Of a DNA stretch of 64,000 nucleotides, positions 16,270-25,754 are shown in pieces. A program made the position numbers and the translations under genes. The notes beneath the pieces are model-generated. The model was given only the letters and a program-made list of their open reading frames with translations. It ran no database searches and was not told where the DNA came from. Source of the stretch: Paenibacillus sp. HW567. Its GTDB lineage: Bacteria > Bacillota > Bacilli > Paenibacillales > Paenibacillaceae. Numbering within the stretch: the stretch's first letter is position 1; each line of letters opens with the position of its first letter. The stretch is taken from contig NZ_KB910518.1 of the NCBI RefSeq assembly GCF_000374185.1, positions 2,675,687 through 2,739,686 on the forward strand, in the 5' to 3' direction.

Positions 16270-17541
16270 TCAGTTTGCCTCCTGGATACTTTTAATTTTC
16301 CACTGACCGTTGCTTGTTATCATTGTAAATTGCAGAGACTTGGAATCAGTTCCGCCCTTCTGCGTTACTTCTATCTTCCTGCTGCCGTTTTTATCAGAGA
16401 GGATTTTGAATTCCAGCTCTAAGGGACCATACTCCAGCATTTCGAGATCCACTTCATTGCTTACTTTAAATTTCAGAACACCAGAGGAGGCTACCAAAAG
16501 CTTCATTTCAGAGGAATAAGCCTCCGGCCAATAGCTGTCTTCAATATAATTCTGGATCACCTGCTCCGCAGTTTGCGGATATGTAAATTTTCCGGGCTTA
16601 TTGTTATAGACTACCTTGTATTTCTCAGGCCCCTTTCCGTCAAACCGCTTATAAAAATATAGAGTATGGGATTGGAGATCGTCGTAGCTATATTCGTAAA
16701 CACTGTCTTTTACTCCATCCTGATCCATATCCTTAAGGTAACGGTTCCCTTCTCCCGTAGCATTGGGGAAATTGCTCTCAATAAGGACAGGATGGCCCTT
16801 GACCCACTGATACAGATTAAATCCATAGCCGCCTAAACCGCCGAGCATGTACACTGCTATATAGTTTGTATTGGTCTGATCCATTCTCGCTATCTCTACA
16901 TGATCCAATCCATGCACAACAAATACCGCATCTTCCAACTTGCCAAGGTTTTCGAATTTCGAACCGTTCCAGCGGACAACATGCAGATTCACTGCATCTG
17001 AAGTGTCCTCAGCCGACTTCGTATATACCACATACTCCAGTTGCTTGTCGCCATCTATGTCGGCTTTGGCTTTTACATCAAGCTCACCGAGCTTACGGAT
17101 TCCGTTTAGATACGTTTCAAAGCTCCTGTCGAAAAAATTGTCTGTCCCGTTAACTAATGTTGTCTTAACCGTCTTATTCTGTGGATCACAGAGCACCTTA
17201 ATGGTGGCAGACTGCTTGCTGTCGATCAGCTCAAAGCTCCAGTAGCTGTTCGCCCGGGCGCTCTCCGCGACCAGGTCTTTCAATTGCGATTCGTTGCTTT
17301 CCAGCATTTTAAACGGCAGTGTTACATAGAACATTGGGTAAGTCCCCTTCTGATAAAGCTCCACTCTATTCACAGTTACTCCATTAGATTCAAACACCTT
17401 TTTCACCGGATGACTCCATGTTGTCAGATTCACTATCACCGGTTTCTCAGACTTAGCCGAGATCGTAGAACTCCCAAACGTTGACAGACTAAAAAGCGCA
17501 CAAATGAATAGCCAAACAAATCTTCTCAATTTCAATTTCAA
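16270..17541 (-). CDS. Secreted protein of unknown function with FG-GAP-like sites
   Basis: A 423-residue protein with a clear signal peptide (basic start, LFICALFSLSTFGSS core). The mature part has two Asp-rich loops, DIDGDKQLEY near residue 163 and DMDQDGVKDS near residue 275, resembling calcium-binding repeats of integrin-like propeller proteins. The C-terminal ~80 residues resemble an NTF2/SnoaL-type or lumazine-binding-like fold ending in NGQWKIKSI. I do not recognise a named family. It forms an operon with the YARHG lipoprotein. Confidence 0.75.
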   Translation of the reverse strand: MKLKLRRFVWLFICALFSLSTFGSSTISAKSEKPVIVNLTTWSHPVKKVFESNGVTVNRVELYQKGTYPMFYVTLPFKMLESNESQLKDLVAESARANSYWSFELIDSKQSATIKVLCDPQNKTVKTTLVNGTDNFFDRSFETYLNGIRKLGELDVKAKADIDGDKQLEYVVYTKSAEDTSDAVNLHVVRWNGSKFENLGKLEDAVFVVHGLDHVEIARMDQTNTNYIAVYMLGGLGGYGFNLYQWVKGHPVLIESNFPNATGEGNRYLKDMDQDGVKDSVYEYSYDDLQSHTLYFYKRFDGKGPEKYKVVYNNKPGKFTYPQTAEQVIQNYIEDSYWPEAYSSEMKLLVASSGVLKFKVSNEVDLEMLEYGPLELEFKILSDKNGSRKIEVTQKGGTDSKSLQFTMITSNGQWKIKSIQEAN

Positions 17542-17603
17542 ATCCCCCCAGAGTTTATGTTCCGAACCTTGTATACCGTAACTACCCGTTTAAACCAGCA
17601 AAT

Positions 17604-18761
17604 TCAGGAGGTCTGTCCTTCCTGCAAAATCCGCTCCAGCCGCTCCAGATCTATGCAGGTCTCAATGCCTTCCGGGTGCCAATGCTGCACACAGCCTGTA
17701 TGATGGAGCAGCACACACTGCGGTTCGTATCCCATTTCTTTCGCTTTATATCCGCCGGAAATCAGATTCAGCACGCAGGCCACACCGACGATACCAACCT
17801 CTCCCCTCTGTATGCGCTCCCGGCCGAACGCAGTCGAGGCATGCGGGATCATCAGCACCTTGCAGCCGTAGGCTGCGGCCATTTTCGTAGCAGCATTTAC
17901 CCGGCAGTTCACGGAGCAGCCTTTGCAGACATATCCCGTTCCTTCCTGTACAGCCCGGCAAGCCTCAGCCGCTTTATTGCGCATGCACACGGGGAGGAAG
18001 ACCATTTTCTCTGTGGCTGCCAGGAAGCCCTCGTGAAAGACCCGATTCATGATCTCTGCGCCCACCATATTCAGATGATACTCCACACGTGCGCGGCTGC
18101 AGAAGATCCGATTTTCCTGCCACTTCAAGCGCTGCTGGTTGCGTTCAATATATGAATCTACGCTGGTTGTGTAGCTCCCCAGACGCCCGGCACTTTCGTG
18201 TTCGAACCAGACGGCCTTCTTAACTGCTTTTACCAGGATACTGTCACTTTCCTCATCCGGTAACCCCTTCATAAAATCCAGCCAGAGCGCGAGGCGTTTA
18301 CACTCCTGCTCGAACTCTCCGCTCGCCTGAAGCCAGCCCACAAGTCTGGCGAACTCCTGCAAACGTATCCGCACCTCAGAACGTCTGTGCCGTGCCAATA
18401 TGGCGGTTCCGGCAATCCCCTTCAGCCGATCCACCGCTCTGCGCGCTCCCGCGCTCCGCCCTTTTTGACCGTAAAGCGATGACAGCAGCCGTCCGGTAAA
18501 CACACTACCCGCAACTGCTCTATCTCCATATACCTTCCATAATACACCGATCATCAGATATTCGAGGGCACACACGTCTGGAGCAAACAGTTCCAGCTTA
18601 CGGAGTGCAAGATAACGGCTGAACTTGCCTACAGCTTGTTCTGTATGCAATTTTGCCAGCACCTCATCGGTAAAAGCGGCAACATCGGCATAATAATGGT
18701 CAGTCCCGCCGCTGCTGTCACTTAAAGAGTAGGTTAACGTTTCTGTGAAGCTACCACACAT
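17604..18761 (-). CDS. DUF116-family protein
   Basis: A 385-residue cytoplasmic protein. The C-terminal ~200 residues match the DUF116 pattern: KMVFLPVCMRN, a cysteine set CKGCSVNCRVN, KVLMIPHASTAFGR, and GIVGVACVLNLISGGYKAKEMG followed by VLLHHTGCVQHW. The conserved cysteines suggest a metal or iron-sulfur site. The N-terminal ~180 residues are an extra helical region. The ATG at 18761 has AGAGG at the right distance; the upstream GTG does not. DUF116 proteins are often found near radical-SAM or lipoyl/biotin-type genes, but none is adjacent here. Function unknown. Confidence 0.75.
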   Translation of the reverse strand: MCGSFTETLTYSLSDSSGGTDHYYADVAAFTDEVLAKLHTEQAVGKFSRYLALRKLELFAPDVCALEYLMIGVLWKVYGDRAVAGSVFTGRLLSSLYGQKGRSAGARRAVDRLKGIAGTAILARHRRSEVRIRLQEFARLVGWLQASGEFEQECKRLALWLDFMKGLPDEESDSILVKAVKKAVWFEHESAGRLGSYTTSVDSYIERNQQRLKWQENRIFCSRARVEYHLNMVGAEIMNRVFHEGFLAATEKMVFLPVCMRNKAAEACRAVQEGTGYVCKGCSVNCRVNAATKMAAAYGCKVLMIPHASTAFGRERIQRGEVGIVGVACVLNLISGGYKAKEMGYEPQCVLLHHTGCVQHWHPEGIETCIDLERLERILQEGQTS

Positions 18762-18907
18762 AAAGATCACCTCTTGCTTAGCGATATGACTAAGGTAGCA
18801 TTTTCCTGCGAAGGCTGTCAGTGATAAGACATGCTTCTACCAGCGATTTTATTGGCAAAAGATGATACGATAGTACTGATGAACCTGTGAGCTAAGGAGA
18901 GACCCCG

Positions 18908-19498
18908 ATGAATCAGCTTGTATTTTTTCTGGGACCGGCGGGTGCGGGCAAAACGACACTGGCCAAAGCCGTAGCGTCCCGCCGCAAAGCCGCTGTTTTG
19001 GATATGGATATTCTGCTGCGGCCTGCCGCCGACGCCATCATGACGATGCACGGACTGGACCCGGCGGACCGGGATTCCGCTGCATACAAACGGCTCTGCC
19101 GCGACCTGGGCTACCGGATTACAATGGATGCCGCGCTCGACAACATCGGGCTGGATTGTGATGTGTTTGTAGTGGGGCCTTTTACGAAGGAAGCTGCCAA
19201 TTCGGAGTGGATCAGTAGCGAGCTGCACCGGATCGGACGCTCACTTCTGGATACCCAGGTCAAGGTCGTGCTGGTGGATCTGGGGAGTGAAGAGCTGTAC
19301 CGGGAGCGGATTGAGGGCAGACACTCGCCGCTGGATGACTGGAAATTCAATCACTGGAGCGAATTCCGCTCAGCGCTGGGCAGCCGCACGGTGGCCTGGC
19401 CGCTTCCGGCCGGGAATATCCGGCACATTGACAATTCGAACCCGGACGTTCGGGATGCCGCCTCAGAAGCGGAAGATTTCATTTATGGTAAACTGTAG
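18908..19498 (+). CDS. P-loop ATPase/kinase-like protein
   Basis: A 196-residue protein with a Walker A motif GPAGAGKTTLAK at residues 9-20 and a DMDILLRP segment near residue 31 that could hold the acidic partner. This resembles AAA_33/zeta-toxin/gluconate-kinase-like small-molecule kinases. A basic lid-like region RERIEGRHSPLDDWK occurs near residue 135. The start has AAGGAGAG upstream and the gene has its own terminator. No antitoxin-like partner is adjacent, so a toxin role is not supported. Substrate unknown. Confidence 0.75.
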   Translation: MNQLVFFLGPAGAGKTTLAKAVASRRKAAVLDMDILLRPAADAIMTMHGLDPADRDSAAYKRLCRDLGYRITMDAALDNIGLDCDVFVVGPFTKEAANSEWISSELHRIGRSLLDTQVKVVLVDLGSEELYRERIEGRHSPLDDWKFNHWSEFRSALGSRTVAWPLPAGNIRHIDNSNPDVRDAASEAEDFIYGKL

Positions 19499-19529
19499 CC
19501 GAATCTGGAGCTTATGCACTTTCATGAGC

Positions 19530-19579
19530 AGCCGAAAAAACCTTGCTGGGTATGGGCCCAGGCAAGGTTTTTTTCGGCT
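19530..19579 (+). terminator. Long terminator hairpin
   Basis: AGCCGAAAAAACCTTGC pairs with GCAAGGTTTTTTTCGGCT (17 bp), with A/T runs inside the stem. It also serves as a barrier to the converging allophanate hydrolase operon. Confidence 0.85.
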
Positions 19580-19657
19580 GGAAGGACTCTGTCCTATGAA
19601 ATTTCATCGTCTGAAGTGCCGCGAAAGAGCGGCATGGATGTCTGTTGAACAATACGT

Positions 19658-20047
19658 CTAGGAAATGAAGCTGCGCCATCCGCCGAATGAGGTGATGTCT
19701 TCGGCTGTGTCCGCCGCATAGCCCTCGCAGATGAAGCCGCTAACCTCTTCACCGTTATCCAGCTCCACCTTGCCGATGCCCAGCGGCGCCGGTATGGATG
19801 CGGTAAAAACGCCAAACGCGGCAAGCGGCATCTCCCACAGCTCCAGACGGATGGCCGCTCCACCCTTTGTCTGTTTGATCAGACCCGGTTTGGCAGGAAC
19901 TGTGGGGAGCTTGTACAGCTTATACTTTGCTGCCGTAACCGCTTCGCGCAAAAATTGCGCGCCGCAGCTATTCATTTGCTGCTCAAGCGGCAATCCGCGC
20001 ATATGCAGGCCACATACTCCAATCGTAATCGTTTGCTGTTCCATCAT
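19658..20047 (-). CDS. Allophanate hydrolase C-terminal domain encoded as a separate protein
   Basis: A 129-residue protein that matches the C-terminal domain of AtzF/urea amidolyase-type allophanate hydrolases: IGVCGLHMRGLPLEQQM, YKLYKLPT-PAKPGLI, LELWEMPLAAFGVFTASIPAPLGIGKVEL, and the ending EDITSFGGWRSFI. In single-chain enzymes this domain follows the amidase domain and decarboxylates the N-carboxycarbamate intermediate. Here its start overlaps the amidase stop by four bases, so it is made as a second polypeptide by coupled translation. The split is clean, with no sign of a disabling frameshift. It is the last gene of the riboswitch-controlled leftward operon. Confidence 0.88.
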   Translation of the reverse strand: MMEQQTITIGVCGLHMRGLPLEQQMNSCGAQFLREAVTAAKYKLYKLPTVPAKPGLIKQTKGGAAIRLELWEMPLAAFGVFTASIPAPLGIGKVELDNGEEVSGFICEGYAADTAEDITSFGGWRSFIS

Positions 20048-21408
20048 TGATCGCCTCCCGCATTCTTCAAATATAGTCTGGCAAAAGCGCGCAGGCGGCC
20101 TTCTTCCTCAGCCGGTGTGAACAAGCTGATGCCAAACGGAAGATGATCTTCCGCTTCTCCGGCAGGCAGCGACACCGCACAGAAGTCCAGCAGATTGCAG
20201 TGATTGGTATACAGCCCCATCTGGCTGTTCGTGAAGACCGGATCTTCCCGCACCTGCTCCCGCGTCCAGGTTCCGCCCGCTGTCGGCAGCACAAGCACTG
20301 CGTCTTTCAGCAGCTTCCGTGCCTCAAGCTTGAAGCCTTGCAGCTTGTGCATCGCCTGGAAGACGGAGGCGGCAGTATATTCTGCTGCCGCTCCAGAGCG
20401 CAGAACGGTCTCCGTCACCGGGAAGGCCGTTCCGGGATTCGCTTCAATGAAGTCGCCGAGATCTGCCCAGCGCTCGGCTACCCACGGACCGCCGTACAGC
20501 ACTGCGGCGGCTTCCGAGAACAGCGCCGTATCGACGGGAACCAGCGGAATTCCAAGCTCTTTCAGGCTCACGAGCGCGGATGCCCAGGCTGCTCTGTAGC
20601 TGTCTGCGAATGGCCCGTAGAACATTGGCGGCTCTGCCGGAACCGCTATGCCGAGCGGCGGTTTCTCTTCGGGCTGCGGCAGGCGGCGCGACCACGGATC
20701 AGCTTCGTGGAAGCCGCTTGCCGCGCGGTCTACCTCGAGCGCATCCGCGAGGGTATGAGCCATGACGGTAACGCAGTCCAGACTGGCACAGGCTGGGACG
20801 ACGCCTACCGTCGGCCAGGAGCCCAGACTGGGCTTCCAGCCGACCAGGCCGTGCAGCGCAGCCGGCACGCGGCCGGAGCCGGCGGTGTCGGTTCCGAGCG
20901 AGAAAGCGGCCTGGCCCCGGGCAACGGCGACTGCGGAGCCGGAGCTGGAGCCGCCGCTGATCAGCTCCGGGCGCAGCGCGTTATGCGCTTCGCCGTAGGG
21001 GCTGCGGGTACCGACGAGACCGGTGGCGAACTGGTCGAGGTTGCTTTTGCCGACCGGAATGGCTCCTGCGGCGATCAGACGCTCAACCACACCGGAATGC
21101 TGTTCAGGCGTATAGGAATATTCAGGGCATCCCGCGGTAGTCGGCACCCCGCCAAGGTCAATGTTATCCTTGATGGCAAAGGGAATCCCCCAAAGCGGGT
21201 AATCCAGCGGATTCTGCGCAGATAAGCGGTCCAGGTAAGGCCGTATGAACTCCAGGTCGGGGGCTGTGATCCAAATGTTGAACCTCTTGTCCCTATCTGC
21301 TCGCTCAATAATTTCATGAATGATTTCGTGCGGCGTGGTGTCTCCGTTTAGATAAGCAGCCCGCAATCCGGCTACCGTTAGTTTGTCTGGGATGGATTTT
21401 TTGGTCAT
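20044..21408 (-). CDS. atzF-like: Allophanate hydrolase, amidase domain
   Basis: About 454 residues of the amidase-signature family. The Ser-Ser-Lys triad is visible: Lys in GIPFAIKDNIDL, cis-Ser in SGGSSSGSA, and nucleophile Ser in DTAGSGR. Family features of allophanate hydrolases include PTTAGCPEYSY and NALRPELISGG. The reaction is allophanate + 3 H2O to 2 ammonia + 2 CO2, the final step after urea or guanidine carboxylation. The ATG at 21408 has GAGAGG upstream; the frame extends 26 codons further but that part overlaps the end of the carboxylase gene. The C-terminal domain usually fused to it is encoded by the next gene. Confidence 0.92.
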   Translation of the reverse strand: MTKKSIPDKLTVAGLRAAYLNGDTTPHEIIHEIIERADRDKRFNIWITAPDLEFIRPYLDRLSAQNPLDYPLWGIPFAIKDNIDLGGVPTTAGCPEYSYTPEQHSGVVERLIAAGAIPVGKSNLDQFATGLVGTRSPYGEAHNALRPELISGGSSSGSAVAVARGQAAFSLGTDTAGSGRVPAALHGLVGWKPSLGSWPTVGVVPACASLDCVTVMAHTLADALEVDRAASGFHEADPWSRRLPQPEEKPPLGIAVPAEPPMFYGPFADSYRAAWASALVSLKELGIPLVPVDTALFSEAAAVLYGGPWVAERWADLGDFIEANPGTAFPVTETVLRSGAAAEYTAASVFQAMHKLQGFKLEARKLLKDAVLVLPTAGGTWTREQVREDPVFTNSQMGLYTNHCNLLDFCAVSLPAGEAEDHLPFGISLFTPAEEEGRLRAFARLYLKNAGGDQ

Positions 21409-21427
21409 GATACAGGCCTCTCCTCTC

Positions 21428-24400
21428 CTAAGTAACAATGCTGACCAGAAGCTGGCCCGCCTGCACGGTGTCACCCTGGGCAACATAGATCGCCTCGACT
21501 GTTCCCGATGAGGCTGCCTTCTGATTGAATTCCATCTTCATGCTCTCCTGAATGACCACCGTGTCTCCGGCATGGATTTGCTGGCCCGGGGTAACCATGA
21601 TCTTCCACACACTGCCTGGCATATCGCTCCGCACTGCGACAGTGCCGGGAGGCAGTTCCTGTTCGGCTTCCGGCCGAGCGTGGTCTTGCTCCGACATGTA
21701 TTCAGCGAGTCCGAGCTTTTTCCAGCTCTCCCGCTCCTCTTTGAACGCCTTCTGCTGGCGGGCACGGAATTCGGCGGTGCTCTCATCAATGGATGCAAGG
21801 AAATCCAGATATTCTCCGAGATCGAAGGTCGTTTCTTCAATTCTGGCGTCAAAGCGTCCCAGCAGGAAATCTTCACGAAGCGTCAGCAGCTCTTCAGCGC
21901 TTACCGGATAGAACCGGATTTGATCGAAGAAGCGCAGCAGCCACGGCTTGCCCGGCTGGAAGCTGGCTGTGGATCTGAGGCGGTTCCACATTTGGATCGT
22001 GCGTCCGACGAATTGGTAGCCGCCCGGCCCCTCCATGCCGTACACACACAGGTACGCTCCGCCGATACCGACCGCATTTTCCGGGGTCCAGGTTCGGGCC
22101 GGGTTATATTTGGTCGTGACCAGCCGGTGGCGGGGATCAACCGGTGTTGCCACCGGAGCGCCCAGATAGACATCTCCAAGGCCAAGCACAAGATAATTGG
22201 CTTCGAACACGATGTTCTTGACCTCTTCTATGCTGTCCAGACCGTTAATTCGGCGGATAAATTCAATATTGCTCGGACACCAGGGGGCATCCGGCCGAAC
22301 GGTTTGCTGATACCGCTCGATAGCAATCCGGGTAGCGGGATCATCCCAGGATAGCGGAAGATGCACAATCCGCGAAGGGACGCGGATGGAATCCAGCGGC
22401 GGCAGCGAGCGGTCAATTTCGGCAATGAGGAGCGCAGCTTCTTTGACCGTCATCCGTGAAGCATCCAGATGAATCTGCAGGGAGCGGATGCCCGGAGTCA
22501 GGTCCGTGACCGGAATTTCTCCATGCTCCTGAATGGCCTGCATCAGCGCATGAACCTGGAAGCGGAGCAGGAGATTCAGCTCCATCTCCCCGTATTCCAC
22601 CAGAAGGTTGGCATCCCCGCTGGCGCGGATCGTCACTGTAAACTGGCGGCCCGCCTCTTCGTGATGGAGTATTGGATCATCCGGCTCGACCTGGATATTA
22701 GTGGTTGTCAGCACAGGCAGCGTCCCCCTGATCTTGCCCTCGCCAAGCTCAATAAGGAATTGCTCCTGCGCTTGCCGGAGCCTCTCCGCGTCTTCCAGCG
22801 TCAGCAGCCGGAAGCTGACTAGGTCACCCGGACGAAGCTGACCGATCTTCCAGAATTCCGCAGAAGCGGTAGTGACAGGACAGACAAAACCGCCAAGCGA
22901 CGGTCCGTCGGGACCAAGCAGAATGGGCATATCGCCGGTAAGATCCAGAGCGCCAATGGAATAGGCGTTGTCATGGATGTTGGAGGGATGCAGTCCGGCA
23001 TCCCCGCCATCCTCGCGTGCCCAGAGCGGTGCCGGTCCCATCAGACGGACTCCGGTCCGGGAGCTGTTGAAATGCACCTCCCATTCGGTCCCCGTAAGCT
23101 GCTCCAAATAGGAAGGCTTCAGGAACTCTTCGGTGCTGTGAGGTCCCGGAATAACTCCGATTGACCAGTGCCGGACCAGTGCCGGACGGTTCCCGGGAAG
23201 CAGTTCCACTGCGGAGGCCGGGGCCGCCGCAGACTTGACCCCCAGCACATCTCCTGTCCGCACTGCGCGGCCGCCATGTCCGCCGAAGCCGCCAAGCGTG
23301 AAGGTGGAGGCGCTGCCCAGCACCAGGGGCATGTCCAGGCCGCCTCCCAGCAGCAGGTAAGTCCGCATTCCGCACTGTGCTTCGCCGAACACCAGCGTCT
23401 GGCCCGCTTCAGCCAGGACCGGGCGGAACATTGGAACAGGAAGTCCATCCAGCACTGGCTTCATATCCGCTCCTGTCAGACAGAACCACATGGTGCCGCG
23501 GAAGCGGTAAGCCCCACCGCGCAAGGTCAGCTCAAGTCCGGGAGCATCATCGGGATTGCCCAGAAGCTTGTTGCCGATTCGGAAGGACAGCGGGTCCACC
23601 GGTCCGCAGGGAGGGACTCCCACATCCCAATAGCCAGTCCGTCCAGGGTAATCTTGCACAGTCGTCTGCACTCCGCCGTCTATTACCTCCAAGGCATCCT
23701 CGGATGGCGCTAATCCGTCCAGCAGCCGGGTATAGACACGTCCAGCCGTGAACTCCTGCTCTCGAAGCAGTCCGCAAATATAGGACAAATTCGTTGTTAC
23801 ACCATAGAAGCGGCTTGCTGAAAGCGCCTCTTCAAGCCGTTGAATGGCCTCCTCGCGGTTCTTGCCGTGAACAATGACCTTGGCAAGCATCGGGTCATAC
23901 AGGGTGCTCACCTCTACACCATCCGTCACCCAGGTTTCATTGCGGGAGCCCGATGAAAGTATGACCTGATCCAGCCGTCCCGCACTGGGCCGGAAATCGC
24001 GCAGGCAATCCTCGGCATAAATGCGGGCCTGGATGCTGTGTCCTTGCGGTTCAGGCACAAGCGCCTGCAGTCCGTACAGCTCGTCGGCAGCTTCGCGCAC
24101 CATCCATTCCACGAGATCCAGGCCGAGCACCTCTTCGGTGACCCCATGCTCCACCTGCAGCCGGGTGTTCACCTCCAGGAAATAAAAGGCCTCAGCATTC
24201 GGATCGTAAAGAAATTCGACCGTTCCGGCACTGCGGTAGCCGGCCGCTGCTGCCAGCTTGCGGGCGGACTCCAGCAATTCGGCCCTTACCTGCTGCGGCA
24301 GCAGCGGAGCCGGGGTCTCTTCCACCACCTTCTGGTTGCGCCGCTGAATGGAGCAGTCCCGCTCTCCGAGAACGGCGATTTCGCCTAACCTGTTTCCGAA

Positions 24401-25036
24401 GATTTGCACTTCGATATGCCGGGCTTTGGCGATGTATTTCTCAACGAAGACACCGCCGTTATTGAAGTTGGCCGCTGCCAGATGGGTTACGGAAGTAAAG
24501 GCTTCCTTCAGTTCGGACGCCGTACCGCAGACCCGCATTCCGATCCCTCCGCCCCCGGCTGTGCTCTTGAGCATAACCGGATAGCCGATGGCGTCGGCTG
24601 CATGCAGCGCTTCCTCCAGCTCGGTCAGCAGCGGGGTTCCCGGCAGCAGCGGAACTCCGGCGGCTTCAGCGATTTCCCGGGCGGAATGCTTAAGTCCGAA
24701 TATCTCTATTTGCTCGGGCGATGGACCAATGAACACGATCCCCTGCTCCCGGCAGGCGCGGGCAAATCCGGCATTCTCGCTCAGAAAGCCATAACCGGGA
24801 TGAATCGCTTCCGCCCCGGTCTGCTTGGCAATCTGCAGGATCAGCTCGGCATTCAGATAGCTCATCTGCGGAGCGCCTTCTCCGATCAGAACAGCTTCAT
24901 CCGCTCCGGCAACATGAAGACTGGCTTGATCTGCTGTGGTATAGACCGCTACAGAAGCAATCCCCATGGCTCGGAGCGTACGCTCAATGCGGACGGCGAT
25001 TGCACCTCTGTTCGCAATTAGCACTTTGGTAAACAT
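21428..25036 (-). CDS. Biotin-dependent urea/guanidine carboxylase
   Basis: A 1202-residue multidomain carboxylase. The biotin carboxylase domain is at ~1-445 (MFTKVLIANRGAIAVR; ATP loop STAGGGGIGMRV; EVNTRLQVEHGVTEE). The KipA/AHS2-type carboxyltransferase part is at ~465-780 (TVQDYPGRTGYWDVGVPP), and the KipI/AHS1-type part at ~800-1010. The C-terminal biotinyl domain has biotinyl-Lys in ESMKMEF near residue 1164. It fixes CO2 to an amine using ATP. Enzymes annotated as urea carboxylase that lie with two UAAP proteins and a guanidine-I riboswitch have been shown to be guanidine carboxylases. That context is present here, so guanidine is the likely substrate; the active-site residue that decides cannot be judged without alignment. 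Confidence 0.92.
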   Translation of the reverse strand: MFTKVLIANRGAIAVRIERTLRAMGIASVAVYTTADQASLHVAGADEAVLIGEGAPQMSYLNAELILQIAKQTGAEAIHPGYGFLSENAGFARACREQGIVFIGPSPEQIEIFGLKHSAREIAEAAGVPLLPGTPLLTELEEALHAADAIGYPVMLKSTAGGGGIGMRVCGTASELKEAFTSVTHLAAANFNNGGVFVEKYIAKARHIEVQIFGNRLGEIAVLGERDCSIQRRNQKVVEETPAPLLPQQVRAELLESARKLAAAAGYRSAGTVEFLYDPNAEAFYFLEVNTRLQVEHGVTEEVLGLDLVEWMVREAADELYGLQALVPEPQGHSIQARIYAEDCLRDFRPSAGRLDQVILSSGSRNETWVTDGVEVSTLYDPMLAKVIVHGKNREEAIQRLEEALSASRFYGVTTNLSYICGLLREQEFTAGRVYTRLLDGLAPSEDALEVIDGGVQTTVQDYPGRTGYWDVGVPPCGPVDPLSFRIGNKLLGNPDDAPGLELTLRGGAYRFRGTMWFCLTGADMKPVLDGLPVPMFRPVLAEAGQTLVFGEAQCGMRTYLLLGGGLDMPLVLGSASTFTLGGFGGHGGRAVRTGDVLGVKSAAAPASAVELLPGNRPALVRHWSIGVIPGPHSTEEFLKPSYLEQLTGTEWEVHFNSSRTGVRLMGPAPLWAREDGGDAGLHPSNIHDNAYSIGALDLTGDMPILLGPDGPSLGGFVCPVTTASAEFWKIGQLRPGDLVSFRLLTLEDAERLRQAQEQFLIELGEGKIRGTLPVLTTTNIQVEPDDPILHHEEAGRQFTVTIRASGDANLLVEYGEMELNLLLRFQVHALMQAIQEHGEIPVTDLTPGIRSLQIHLDASRMTVKEAALLIAEIDRSLPPLDSIRVPSRIVHLPLSWDDPATRIAIERYQQTVRPDAPWCPSNIEFIRRINGLDSIEEVKNIVFEANYLVLGLGDVYLGAPVATPVDPRHRLVTTKYNPARTWTPENAVGIGGAYLCVYGMEGPGGYQFVGRTIQMWNRLRSTASFQPGKPWLLRFFDQIRFYPVSAEELLTLREDFLLGRFDARIEETTFDLGEYLDFLASIDESTAEFRARQQKAFKEERESWKKLGLAEYMSEQDHARPEAEQELPPGTVAVRSDMPGSVWKIMVTPGQQIHAGDTVVIQESMKMEFNQKAASSGTVEAIYVAQGDTVQAGQLLVSIVT

Positions 25037-25064
25037 AATTGCCCTCCTCCCTGAGGTCTCGATC

Positions 25065-25721
25065 TTATTTATCCCAGATTAATACCTGCACCGGTGTTGG
25101 ATTATAGGCATTGCAGGGGTTGTTAAGCTGCGGACAATTGCTTATTAGTACGGTGGCCCGCCGCTGCGCCTGCATTTCCACATAGGCACCGGGAGCAGAT
25201 ACGCCGTCTTCGAAGGTCAAGCCGCCTGTCGGGGTTACGGGCACATTCATGAAGAAATTTATATTCGGCGCCAGATCACGTTTTCCGTACTTATGGCTCT
25301 CAGGGTGGCGTGACAGCTCCAGCATGAAGGTATCCCGGCAATTATGCATGTAGCCCTTCTCATGGGCATACCGCACAGTATTGCTCTGTGAAGAGCAGGC
25401 GCCCCCCAGCGTATCATGACGCCCGCAGGTATCCGCTACAATGGTGGCAAGCGGCTGTCCCGATTCAGTCATCAGCACGGAGCCTGTGGTCAGATAAATG
25501 TTCCTCTGGGCAGCGATAGACTGCACCGCGCTATAGTGATCTTCGGGATGCTCAGCATCATAGAGCAGAGTGTCTGCGGCCTGGTTGCCCTCCAAATCAA
25601 CTATCCGCAGCACCTGACCCGGCTTCAGCTCCTGCATCCAGCCCTCTCCTGCGGGGATGATCTTGCTATATATTGCTTCATCAGCCGTGCGGCTGCTTTC
25701 CACCCGATGAAATCCACCCAT
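25065..25721 (-). CDS. UAAP2 (DUF1989), carboxyguanidine deiminase subunit-like
   Basis: A 218-residue protein of the urea-amidolyase-associated DUF1989 family. It has [45 protein letters not shown] with metal-type Cys/His residues, and a closing [14 protein letters not shown]. Paired proteins of this family (CgiA/CgiB) form a deiminase converting carboxyguanidine to allophanate. It is preceded by AGGAGG and lies 28 bases upstream of the carboxylase gene. Its partner is the next gene upstream. Assignment as subunit A or B is not settled here. Confidence 0.88.
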   Translation of the reverse strand: MGGFHRVESSRTADEAIYSKIIPAGEGWMQELKPGQVLRIVDLEGNQAADTLLYDAEHPEDHYSAVQSIAAQRNIYLTTGSVLMTESGQPLATIVADTCGRHDTLGGACSSQSNTVRYAHEKGYMHNCRDTFMLELSRHPESHKYGKRDLAPNINFFMNVPVTPTGGLTFEDGVSAPGAYVEMQAQRRATVLISNCPQLNNPCNAYNPTPVQVLIWDK

Positions 25722-25754
25722 TTTTGTATCCTCCCTGTTTCTGTAGATGTTGGC

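Noticed and set aside
18908..19498. Zeta-type toxin
   Set aside because: The P-loop kinase fold is compatible, but there is no antitoxin-like gene on either side and the toxin-specific residues are not evident.
20143..21225. 360-codon plus-strand frame opposite the allophanate hydrolase
   Set aside because: Composition is Arg/Gln/His rich, typical of antisense frames in GC-rich genes, and it lacks a ribosome site. The opposite strand has intact catalytic motifs.
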